Below are positions 1-6,814 of a DNA stretch of 17,366 nucleotides, one piece after another. The stretch comes from Candidatus Bipolaricaulota bacterium (GTDB taxonomy: Bacteria; Bipolaricaulota; Bipolaricaulia; UBA7950; UBA9294). The notes under the pieces are model-generated. The model did no database searches, was not told the origin of the DNA, and saw only the letters and a list, made by a program, of their open reading frames with translations. The position numbers were made by a program, and so were the translations under genes. The stretch lies in NCBI GenBank assembly GCA_015485945.1, contig WFSM01000091.1, positions 1 through 17,366 of the forward strand. The letters run 5' to 3'. The first letter of the stretch is position 1. Each line of letters begins with the position of its first letter.

Positions 1-842
1 GCGGAACCCAGTTCTGGGACTACGGAAACTCATTCTTGAAAGCAGTGTTCGACGCCGGGGTTGCTGAAGTGGCGCGAAATGGCCATGACGCAAGCGACGG
101 GTTCATCTTCCCCTCCTATGTCGAACATCTGATGGGACCAATCAACTTCGATTACGGGTACGGCCCGTTTCGGTGGGTGTGCCTATCGGGCAAGCACGAC
201 GATCTGCGAACAACCGATCAAGCGGCGATGGAATGTATCGATCCAACCCGGCGCGCGCAGGATCGGGACAACTATGAGTGGATCAAGAACGCCGACCGCA
301 ACAACCTCGTCGTCGGCTCCCAAGCGCGGATCCTGTACGCCGACGAGGCAACGCGGGTGCGGATCGCGCTTAAGTTCAACGAGCTTGTGCGCGCTGGCGT
401 TATCGGTCCCGTGATGATCGGGCGTGACCATCACGACACCGGATCGGCCGATTCTCCGTTCCGCGAGACGGCCAATATCAAGGACGGATCGAATATCATG
501 GCCGACATGTCCGCCCACAATTTCGCCGGGAACGCCGCCCGGGGGATGACGTTCGTCGTTATGAGCAACGGCGGCGGGGTGGGAATCGGCAAGGCGATCC
601 ACGCCGGGTTCGGCCTTGTCCTCGATGGAAGCACCCGTGTCGATCAGATCATCGAAAGCGCGTTATCGTGGGATGTAATCGGCGGGGTTGCCCGCCGCGC
701 GTGGGCACGCAACGAAAATGCCGTCCGTGTCGCCGCGGAGTGGAACAAGCGCCACCATAATGACGGTCACATCACGCTACCGTACGAACCAGCACCTGGT
801 CTCGTCGAGCAACTCGTGCACAAAGCGTTGAACAACGCCTAA
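1..842 (+). CDS. hutU: Urocanate hydratase, 3' part (5' end outside window)
   Basis: Urocanase adds water to trans-urocanate to give 4-imidazolone-5-propionate, the second step of cytosolic histidine degradation, using tightly bound NAD+ as an electrophile. The frame is open from base 3 with no start, so the N-terminal half lies upstream. Visible family blocks are FWDYGNSFLKA at the left edge, GPFRWVCLSG with the conserved active-site cysteine, IGRDHHDTGSADSPFRET, and the glycine-rich NGGGVGIGKAIHAG. The C-terminus is complete at the TAA of 840-842. The RWVC form of the cysteine block fits the clade that includes animal urocanases better than the Pseudomonas ARICW form. The TTG at 36 is internal, not a start. 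No other hut gene is in view. Family assignment is secure. Confidence 0.93.
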   Translation, partial: GTQFWDYGNSFLKAVFDAGVAEVARNGHDASDGFIFPSYVEHLMGPINFDYGYGPFRWVCLSGKHDDLRTTDQAAMECIDPTRRAQDRDNYEWIKNADRNNLVVGSQARILYADEATRVRIALKFNELVRAGVIGPVMIGRDHHDTGSADSPFRETANIKDGSNIMADMSAHNFAGNAARGMTFVVMSNGGGVGIGKAIHAGFGLVLDGSTRVDQIIESALSWDVIGGVARRAWARNENAVRVAAEWNKRHHNDGHITLPYEPAPGLVEQLVHKALNNA

Positions 843-847
843 TCCCC

Positions 848-878
848 GCGAGGGGACGCTCCAAAATCGTCCCCTCGC
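848..878 (+). terminator. Hairpin after hutU, possible terminator
   Basis: A perfect 11-bp inverted repeat (GCGAGGGGACG at 848-858 and its complement at 868-878) has a 9-base loop and begins 6 bases after the hutU stop. The downstream tract (ACTCCGCATTATTTTCG) is only partly T-rich, so it may be a weak intrinsic terminator or a 3'-end stabilising hairpin. Confidence 0.6.
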
Positions 879-908
879 ACTCCGCATTATTTTCGCATCT
901 ATACGGTC

Positions 909-961
909 TTGTACCTCTAATTCTCTCACCAACGGCTAACTTCCCACCACACGAGGTACAA
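909..961 (+). repeat. Perfect 9-bp inverted repeat in the 5' region of the PKD gene
   Basis: TTGTACCTC at 909-917 is the exact reverse complement of GAGGTACAA at 953-961, with 35 bases between. The right arm ends 8 bases before the Shine-Dalgarno (970-978). ACCTC in the left arm can also pair with GAGGT inside the Shine-Dalgarno at 972-976, so two exclusive pairings are possible if the left arm is transcribed. It could equally be a protein-binding site. A TACAAT sequence (957-962) resembles a -10 element but has no good -35. Confidence 0.45.
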
Positions 962-983
962 TTGCTGATAGGAGGTGACCGTT

Positions 984-2402
984 ATGAAAAAGTTGTTGTC
1001 GCTAGTTGTGCTAATAGGTCTATTTACAGCTGGACTTGCATACACAGCAGTTGCTGGGCAATTTGTAATCCGCACTCCTAATACTATCCTATGGCAAAGC
1101 CAACAGGATGCCATTCTAGTATTACATAACTCCACTGATAAATTAGTAAGCCAAATCGTACTCGATTTTCCAGGCAAAGTTCAAGTGGAGCGCTTTTCTA
1201 CCAACGATGGTGTGATGGAGCTGCAACAACAAGGTACTCATATCGTGTTAACCGGTGCCCTACTTGAGAATGGGTTCATCCAGCTCCGATGGCACCCCGG
1301 AAACATCCCTCCCCTTACCGCGGTGATCAATGGCGACGGCAACACGCGCACACTGACGCTCACCAACCCGCAGCAGTGGGTAGCTGGCCCCACTGAGCTC
1401 GAGATGCTAAGGGCGGGGTCCACCGCCGAGGCGCTGATCACCCGCACCACGGGTGCGGCGGCGACAACGCTAACGCTCAAGTTCAATACGTCAATTACGC
1501 ACGCCTCAGCAATTGGCATCGGTTGCACGCCCAAACTGACGCTAAATAAGGACACAATCGTGATCACCGGCGGCATCCCCAAGAGCGCAACGATCGACCT
1601 GAAGTGGACACCTCCTACCGCGCGCCTCCTCGCCGGAAATTGGAATGACCGTCCGCTCTACATCGCCGATCAGTCCGAAGGGGTAACGTTCAACATGCCG
1701 TTCAGTTCATCGGTAGCGACGGCAACGACGGGCACCCCCATCCGCTTTGTGGCTCCGCCCACGCACGGGGTAAAAAACTATAGTTGGAACTTTGGCGATG
1801 GCACAACCGCGACCGGGGCGAACGTCACCCACACGTTCGCTCATGCCGGGCAATACCTGGTCACGCTCCAAGAAACGGAAGCGAACGGCGGAACCCACCT
1901 GCGGCAGCGGCTCATCTCCGTCCAAAGCAGCGGGGAAAATTACTTGAGCAGCAACCTTGCTCCTGATGCCAACCCCGAGGGTCCGTATGGGCCGTATCCA
2001 TTGGACTTCGAGTCCGAGCATTGGGTGAGCCAGGGGGAAGAGTCAGGATACTGGGTAGATGAGTACGGGCATACCGTTGACTTCGATGCATCGGCATCTT
2101 ATGCCCCCAGCGGGAAAATCGCCAAATACCAGTGGGACTTTGGTGATGGCCAAACTGCGGTTACAGATACGCCGTACGTAAGCCACCACTACGAATTCGC
2201 GTTTAACCAACAACCCGCCGCCTACGATTACAGTGTCAATACGGCGATAGCAACAACAACGGCGACCGGCAGTAATCCACCACAGACCGAACTGATCCGG
2301 ATTCCGGTCACGTTGACTGTCACCGATAGCAATAACAAGACGAGCACCTCTACCACGTACGTAGAGCTCATTAACCCGATGTACTACGGGCCACCTGAGT
2401 AA
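984..2402 (+). CDS. Secreted PKD-repeat protein (472 aa)
   Basis: Predicted exported protein with two PKD (Ig-like) domains, which usually serve in surface adhesion, polymer binding or protein-protein contacts. Residues 1-25 form a Sec signal peptide (MKK, a Leu/Val/Ile core, then a small-residue cleavage site near AVAG). There is no lipobox cysteine. Residues of about 27-235 are beta-rich and not recognised. PKD 1 spans about 245-315 with WNFGDG at 268-273. PKD 2 spans about 360-468 with WDFGDG at 384-389 and a long insertion. No catalytic domain or C-terminal anchor is seen. I chose ATG 984 because AGGAGGTGA at 970-978 is ideally placed; the in-frame GTG at 975 lies inside that Shine-Dalgarno. 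The first 280 or so bases are markedly AT-richer than the rest. Function unknown beyond domain type. Confidence 0.85.
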   Translation: MKKLLSLVVLIGLFTAGLAYTAVAGQFVIRTPNTILWQSQQDAILVLHNSTDKLVSQIVLDFPGKVQVERFSTNDGVMELQQQGTHIVLTGALLENGFIQLRWHPGNIPPLTAVINGDGNTRTLTLTNPQQWVAGPTELEMLRAGSTAEALITRTTGAAATTLTLKFNTSITHASAIGIGCTPKLTLNKDTIVITGGIPKSATIDLKWTPPTARLLAGNWNDRPLYIADQSEGVTFNMPFSSSVATATTGTPIRFVAPPTHGVKNYSWNFGDGTTATGANVTHTFAHAGQYLVTLQETEANGGTHLRQRLISVQSSGENYLSSNLAPDANPEGPYGPYPLDFESEHWVSQGEESGYWVDEYGHTVDFDASASYAPSGKIAKYQWDFGDGQTAVTDTPYVSHHYEFAFNQQPAAYDYSVNTAIATTTATGSNPPQTELIRIPVTLTVTDSNNKTSTSTTYVELINPMYYGPPE

Positions 2403-2430
2403 CAATCAGATTCTGGTCCTCATCGACCTC

Positions 2431-2460
2431 ACGGCGGGATGCATATCCCGCCGTTTTTTT
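2431..2460 (+). terminator. Rho-independent terminator of the PKD gene
   Basis: A perfect 10-bp stem (ACGGCGGGAT at 2431-2440, complement at 2445-2454) with loop GCAT is followed by a run of seven T (2454-2460). It sits 28 bases after the PKD stop and points rightward. It separates that gene from the convergent RNase Z-like gene, whose own side of the stem lacks a T run. Confidence 0.92.
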
Positions 2461-2477
2461 GTGAGCGCAGCGCACAG

Positions 2478-3326
2478 CTAATCCACGGTGAATATCCGCC
2501 CGGGGGGAACGAGGACGACCTTAAATCCAAGGCCGGCGTAGTATCCGCTCGCTGCTGCGATTTCGTGTACCTTGTTCTTGTACCGGCTGGAGATGTGAAG
2601 GCAGATTAGTTCCTTCTGCACGCTGGCGGCGCGGGCGACCGCGATCGCTTCCTTGAGGGTGGCGTGCTTGTACTCCTTGCGGTCGCGTTCATCGAGGAAC
2701 GTGCTGTCGTGGCACAGCACTTCAGTCCCTTCGACGTATGCCGGTTTGATCGGGACGGAGTCACCGCCGTAGGAAAACAGACGTTGTTCGTAAATTTCAC
2801 TCACCGCTTCTCGCCCCTGTTCGCGCACGATGCGCACAATCTCCTCCTGCGTGGCGCCGGCAAGCTCGGAGCGCAGACGGTGGCGTACCTCGACAATATT
2901 GTACCCGAGCGAGATCTCATTGGGAACGTGCACGGTGGGAAACGTTTCGACGTAGCGTGGCATCTGGCCCTGCAAAAGTTCGACACGATCTCCGGGCACA
3001 AGCGGGATCCACTCTAGGTTATAACTCAACCGCCTGTTTGTCCGCGCAAGAAAATTCATCATCTCCGAGATGAGATAGTTACCTTTTGGATAGTAAATTA
3101 TAAGCTCTTTTTCCTTGTCTCCCATCGCATTGTTTCTGATGTTGACGAGTCCAACGAGTCCCGCAATGTGATCCGCATGGCCGTGGGACAGGAACACCCG
3201 CCGGATAGCGAACGCCTTGTTGGCAAGGATCGAACTTACTCCTTCCCCGGCGTCAAACAGAATCCGATCCGGACTATAATAAACGAACGTGGAGTACAGT
3301 GCCTTGGAATAGATAAGGAGTCTCAT
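2478..3326 (-). CDS. RNase Z-like metallo-beta-lactamase-fold hydrolase
   Basis: Resembles tRNase Z, which cuts the 3' trailer from tRNA precursors using two metal ions. Visible ligands are the HxHxDH motif (His48, His50, Asp52, His53), His133 before a Leu-Gly-Tyr motif (residues 140-142), Asp207 in HDSTF, His221 in HATLKEA, and His244 in HISSRY. The HAT and HISSRY blocks are the best RNase Z signatures. Length is 282 aa, slightly short. The N-terminus goes straight to ILFDAGEG and lacks the LGTG..P loop common in RNase Z, and I see no typical Gly/Pro-rich tRNA-binding exosite arm; residues 145-185 are instead charged and helical. Its ATG overlaps the upstream stop as ATGA, with GGGGGAG just before it, so translation is probably coupled. 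It could be a tRNase Z or a related MBL phosphodiesterase. Confidence 0.8.
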   Translation of the reverse strand: MRLLIYSKALYSTFVYYSPDRILFDAGEGVSSILANKAFAIRRVFLSHGHADHIAGLVGLVNIRNNAMGDKEKELIIYYPKGNYLISEMMNFLARTNRRLSYNLEWIPLVPGDRVELLQGQMPRYVETFPTVHVPNEISLGYNIVEVRHRLRSELAGATQEEIVRIVREQGREAVSEIYEQRLFSYGGDSVPIKPAYVEGTEVLCHDSTFLDERDRKEYKHATLKEAIAVARAASVQKELICLHISSRYKNKVHEIAAASGYYAGLGFKVVLVPPGRIFTVD

Positions 3327-4639
3327 GACTCCCCCGGAGTGAGCGGTGCCCCCGTGAATTCCGGCGGGGGCGAGAGACCGAGCAGTTCATATATCGTCGG
3401 GGTGACATCGATAATCGATCCTCCCGATCGTAGACGCCGTCCGGCGAGAAGGACGAACGCATCCGGAAAGGTGTGCATGCCGGATCGGCCCTGTTCCCCT
3501 GCGAACACCTCCCCGGGAGCAAACTTGGCTTTCAGATCATAGCCGTCATTCGGTAGCGCAATGAGATCAGGAGCAAGCTCAGCCATCCCGCCATGGTACA
3601 CTTCTTCGCGTTGGAAAACGCGGGCGATCACCGGCGCTCCGCCGTGGGAGAGCTCGGAAAGAAAGCCGGAAATATCGGCCCGCACCCGGTTGTAATCCGC
3701 CGGGGGCACCGATCCGATTCCTTCGCGCCCGCGCAGGTTGATGTAAATCCTCCCCGGGATAAGGGAATAGGCGTGTGCTGTGGGATCGATGCGTGTCAGC
3801 CCGTTTCCGGCACGTCTGAACCGGAGAAATCCACCGACAGCGAGATACGCGTTTACGTTAACTTCATAATGCAACCGGCAAAAGCCGTGATCAGACAGGA
3901 GAAGGAGATCCGTCCCGGCGGGCAGGCGGACCATCACCTCGCCGACGAAGCGGTCAACCGCAGCGTAAAACTCCCAGAAGTCGGAGTGAAATTCAGCTGC
4001 GGGATCGCCTCCATCCGCCCAGAAAAAGTGATTTATCCGGTCGGTCATCATCACGTGCACCATAAAAAGGTCCCATTTTTCCCTCATCAACTCGAACACG
4101 GCCTTTTGCCGAGCGGCAAACGTCGCCCTGATCTGTTCGAGATAGCGGCTGCGGTCAGACAAACCCAGAGTGTGATCGGGATCAATTCGATACCCAATTC
4201 GCTCCAGTCGCGGCAGAATTGTAGCAGGGACGACGGCACGGGGCAGATCAGGGGCAAGAAACCCGGAAATTATGGTTCCATCGATCGTCGGCGGGGGATA
4301 AGTCATGGGAACGTTCATCGCTATGACCCGCTTCCCGGCAGCACTAAGCCGATGCCACAGAGTAGGAACCGCAATATCACGGGCATTGATAAGGCGCATC
4401 CGCATCGTCGCTGGATCGCGGTCAACAAACCCGAATATTCCGTGTTCGCCTGGATTCACACCGGTAGAGAAGCTTGTCCACGCAACTGCTGAGATCGGCG
4501 GGAGAACGGAATCCATCCGTACGGGGGGCCCCAGTTCGGCGATCCGCGGGAACCGCCCGGCGGCGATCCCGGCAGTAAGAAACGAGAACGGCACCCCGTC
4601 CAGGCTAATTATGAATAACCGCTTTTTCTTTTCCAGCAC
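3323..4639 (-). CDS. Alkaline-phosphatase-superfamily phosphodiesterase
   Basis: Member of the type I phosphodiesterase/nucleotide pyrophosphatase branch (COG3379-like), two-metal cytosolic hydrolases of mostly unknown substrate. With the GTG start at 4639 it has 438 aa. Metal and catalytic residues are in order: Asp14 in SLDG, the probable Thr nucleophile at 55 in WTSFSTG, Asp200 and His204 in TDRINHFF, Asp250-His251 in LSDHGF, and His389 in GMHTFPD. No signal peptide is seen. An upstream GTG at 4723 would add 28 residues of non-family sequence lying across the serS promoter, so I reject it. GTG 4639 has no Shine-Dalgarno and lies about 10 bases after a TATAAT, suggesting a nearly leaderless mRNA. 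The 3' end overlaps the RNase Z-like start by 4 bases. The shared operon hints at nucleotide or RNA processing, but this is not proven. Confidence 0.82.
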   Translation of the reverse strand: MLEKKKRLFIISLDGVPFSFLTAGIAAGRFPRIAELGPPVRMDSVLPPISAVAWTSFSTGVNPGEHGIFGFVDRDPATMRMRLINARDIAVPTLWHRLSAAGKRVIAMNVPMTYPPPTIDGTIISGFLAPDLPRAVVPATILPRLERIGYRIDPDHTLGLSDRSRYLEQIRATFAARQKAVFELMREKWDLFMVHVMMTDRINHFFWADGGDPAAEFHSDFWEFYAAVDRFVGEVMVRLPAGTDLLLLSDHGFCRLHYEVNVNAYLAVGGFLRFRRAGNGLTRIDPTAHAYSLIPGRIYINLRGREGIGSVPPADYNRVRADISGFLSELSHGGAPVIARVFQREEVYHGGMAELAPDLIALPNDGYDLKAKFAPGEVFAGEQGRSGMHTFPDAFVLLAGRRLRSGGSIIDVTPTIYELLGLSPPPEFTGAPLTPGES

Positions 4640-4649
4640 GATAACAGAG

Positions 4650-4675
4650 ATTATAACGGGGATTAAATCCCGGTT
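4650..4675 (-). promoter_or_regulatory. Promoter with embedded near-palindrome, AP-superfamily gene
   Basis: On the minus strand a perfect TATAAT occupies 4655-4650. Upstream, with a 17-base spacer, is a weak -35 (TTTAAC, 4678-4673). A 21-bp near-palindrome (4655-4675, centre 4665, one mismatched pair at 4658/4672) fills the spacer and is a candidate operator. The expected start of transcription, near 4643, is only a few bases before the GTG at 4639. Confidence 0.55.
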
Positions 4676-4684
4676 AAACTGACA

Positions 4685-4728
4685 TTGCCCGTTGACGCGA
4701 TTTCCTCTAGAATTTCGACACACGGAGG
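4685..4728 (+). promoter_or_regulatory. serS promoter and ribosome binding site
   Basis: TTGCCC (4685-4690) and TAGAAT (4708-4713) are separated by 17 bases. A GGAGG Shine-Dalgarno at 4724-4728 lies 8 bases before ATG 4737. It is divergent from, and adjacent to, the minus-strand promoter at 4650-4675, so one regulator bound at the palindrome could affect both. Confidence 0.6.
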
Positions 4729-4736
4729 CGAACTAG

Positions 4737-5996
4737 ATGCTCGACATAAAATTACTGCGTGAGGACCCGGAAGGAATCGCAAGAAGGCTCAAATCCCGCA
4801 ATCCGGAGATCGATATTTCTGAAATCATCACTCTTGACCGGCGCCGGCTGGAATTAATTCGGCAAGTTGAAGATCTGAAAGCGGAACGAAATCGCGGATC
4901 GCAGGCGGTAGGGCGCTTGAAAAAGTCGGGCGAGGACGCATCTACTCTCCTCAAGAAGCTTGCCGACATCGCCGCACAGATCGATGCTTACGAAACGGAA
5001 TTAAAGGAAATCGAACCGCGAATCGACGACTTGCTTGCCCGGCTTCCCAACCTTCCACACCCGTCTGTTCCGGTGGGACGCAAGGAGGAAAAGGTTGTAA
5101 TCCGCAGTTTTGGCGGACAGCCAACAGCCGATTTCCCGGTTAAACATCATCTGGAAATCGGGGAAGAGAAGGGAATTCTTGACTTCCGGCGCGCCGCTAT
5201 GATCGCGGGCGCACGGTTCCCGATGTACGTTGGGATGGGCGCAATGTTGGAAATGGCGCTCATCCAGTTCATGTTCGCATTTCACGCAAAAAACGGGTAC
5301 ACGCCGGTGCTGCCGCCATTCCTCGCTAATGCGGACAGTTTCTATGTATCGTCTCAACTTCCCAAGTTCGCCAACGAAATTTACCACTGCGAAAAAGACG
5401 ACTTGTATCTCAATCCGACCGCGGAAAGTCTGCTCGCCAACATGCACCGCGATGAGATCCTGTCCGTCGACGAGCTTCCCAAGTACTACGTCGCTTACAC
5501 CCCGTGTTTCCGGCGCGAGGCCGGCACGTACGGCGAGGAAGAACGCGGGCTGATTCGAGTGCACCAGTTCAACAAAGTGGAACTGTTCAAGTACACCACT
5601 CCGGACACCTCATACCAGGAGCTTGATGATCTCGTGCACGAGGCGGAGGGCGTGTTGCAGGCCCTTGGGATCCACTATCGCGTTGTTGTCCTTCCCACTC
5701 AGGACCTGGCACAGCAATCGAGCAAGACAATCGACATCGAGGTCTACCTCCCAGGGCAAAACCGGTACTACGAGGTGTCTTCGTGCAGCAACTGCGAGGA
5801 ATTCCAAGCACGCCGGGGCAAGGTCCGGTATCGCCCCGGACCGAAGGAAAAGCCGCGCTACGTACATACATTGAACGGTTCTGGCGTGGCGACGTCGCGG
5901 TTGATGGCGGCGATCCTGGAGAACAACCAGCTCCCGGATGGGAGAATCAGGATTCCGGACGCCCTACAACCAATGGTGGGAGCGGAGTATCTGTGA
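4737..5996 (+). CDS. serS: Seryl-tRNA synthetase
   Basis: Class II aminoacyl-tRNA synthetase that charges tRNA-Ser (and tRNA-Sec where present) with serine in the cytosol. It has 419 aa, normal for the bacterial type. Residues of about 30-100 form the antiparallel coiled-coil arm that grips the long variable arm of tRNA-Ser. Motif 2 is at about 251-286 (TPCFRREAGTYG, then the RVHQFNKVELF block). The SSCSNCEEFQARR block is at 348-360, and motif 3 is HTLNGSG...SRLMAAILENNQ at 377-398. The start is fixed by GGAGG 8 bases upstream. Its stop overlaps the next gene's GTG start as GTGA, making it the probable first gene of an operon with the ABC system. Confidence 0.97.
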   Translation: MLDIKLLREDPEGIARRLKSRNPEIDISEIITLDRRRLELIRQVEDLKAERNRGSQAVGRLKKSGEDASTLLKKLADIAAQIDAYETELKEIEPRIDDLLARLPNLPHPSVPVGRKEEKVVIRSFGGQPTADFPVKHHLEIGEEKGILDFRRAAMIAGARFPMYVGMGAMLEMALIQFMFAFHAKNGYTPVLPPFLANADSFYVSSQLPKFANEIYHCEKDDLYLNPTAESLLANMHRDEILSVDELPKYYVAYTPCFRREAGTYGEEERGLIRVHQFNKVELFKYTTPDTSYQELDDLVHEAEGVLQALGIHYRVVVLPTQDLAQQSSKTIDIEVYLPGQNRYYEVSSCSNCEEFQARRGKVRYRPGPKEKPRYVHTLNGSGVATSRLMAAILENNQLPDGRIRIPDALQPMVGAEYL

Positions 5997-6745
5997 CCGC
6001 AGTGATGGTCGCGGCGCGGGAGCTCGTCAAGGTGTTCCCGACACGTAAACGAACGGTACGTGCCGTAAACGGCGTCTCGTTCACGTGTACCGCCGGGGAG
6101 ATTTTCGGGCTGCTCGGTCCCAACGGCGCCGGCAAGACTACGACCCTGCGCATGCTGGCGACGATTCTCACCCCAACGGCGGGCACCGCTGAGATCGCGG
6201 GGTTCGACGTCCGCGCGGCCCCGGACAAAGTGCGGGAGCAAATCGGATTCCTTGCCACCGAAACCGGATTGTACGACCGATTCACCGCCCGGGAGACAAT
6301 TAGGTTCTTCGGCAAAATCAACCGCCTATCCGGCGCGGAAATCGACAACCGCACCACCGAGCTGTTCACGCTGCTCGAACTCACCCCGCTCGCGGACCGC
6401 CGGGTGGGAACATTCTCCACCGGTGAACGCCAAAAGCTGTCACTGGCACGGGCGTTGATCCATGATCCGCCCGTTCTCATCCTTGACGAACCCACGTTCG
6501 GCCTCGATGTGATGGCCGCTCGCGCCGTCGTCGATGCGATCCGTATGCTCAAAGCACAGGGGCGCACCATCATTCTCTCCACCCACATTATGCGCATCGC
6601 GGAAAAACTGTGCGATCGTATCGGGATCTTGTATCACGGGCAGCTGCATGCGCTCGGCACCCTGGATGAACTCAAAACGCGGTTCGCCGCCCCGGATCTG
6701 GAAGAGGCGTTCTTTGCTGCAGTTGCGACGGAACAATCAGTGTAG
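5993..6745 (+). CDS. ABC transporter ATP-binding protein, NatA/NosF type
   Basis: Cytosolic ATPase (250 aa) of an ABC-2 type exporter. The Walker A motif GPNGAGKTT is at residues 42-50, the signature STGERQ at 142-147 (in place of LSGGQ, as usual for this group), and Walker B LILDEPTFGLD with Asp165 and Glu166. The switch histidine is in STHIMR. I chose GTG 5993 because GGAG (5984-5987) sits 5 bases before it and the start overlaps the serS stop by 4 bases; ATG 6005 is possible but has no ribosome site. The matching permease begins at 8190, after a NosD-like secreted protein, so the ATPase probably powers a machine that includes it. Substrate unknown: NatAB exports Na+, whereas NosFY serves nitrous oxide reductase maturation. 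Confidence 0.9.
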   Translation: MTAVMVAARELVKVFPTRKRTVRAVNGVSFTCTAGEIFGLLGPNGAGKTTTLRMLATILTPTAGTAEIAGFDVRAAPDKVREQIGFLATETGLYDRFTARETIRFFGKINRLSGAEIDNRTTELFTLLELTPLADRRVGTFSTGERQKLSLARALIHDPPVLILDEPTFGLDVMAARAVVDAIRMLKAQGRTIILSTHIMRIAEKLCDRIGILYHGQLHALGTLDELKTRFAAPDLEEAFFAAVATEQSV

Positions 6746-6748
6746 GGC

Positions 6749-6811
6749 TTTCATTTCGCGCAGAAACGTGGTATCCTGAGCAGTGAACTATTTTACCTTA
6801 ATAAGGAGGAG
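6749..6811 (+). promoter_or_regulatory. Possible promoter and strong RBS of the NosD-like gene
   Basis: The 69-base gap after the ATPase gene holds a possible TTTCAT (6749-6754), 17 bases, TATCCT (6772-6777) promoter, weak in both boxes. An AAGGAGG Shine-Dalgarno (6803-6809) 5 bases before ATG 6815 is strong. The gap suggests that the secreted protein may be expressed at a level different from its cytosolic neighbours. Confidence 0.35.
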
Positions 6812-6814
6812 ACG

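Noticed and set aside
3593..4492. 299-codon open frame on the plus strand, opposite the AP-superfamily gene
   Set aside because: The minus strand carries all metal-binding motifs of a known superfamily. The opposite frame has no recognisable domain or ribosome site and is rich in His/Arg/Pro, as expected of a shadow in GC-rich DNA.
4640..4723. Extended N-terminus of the AP-superfamily protein from GTG 4723
   Set aside because: It would cover the minus-strand TATAAT and the serS promoter, and the added residues do not resemble the family, whose first strand begins at KKRLFIISLDG.
5783..5992. Upstream extension of the ABC ATPase within serS
   Set aside because: It lies in another frame of serS motif 3; GTG 5993, with GGAG before it and a 4-base overlap, explains the gene fully.
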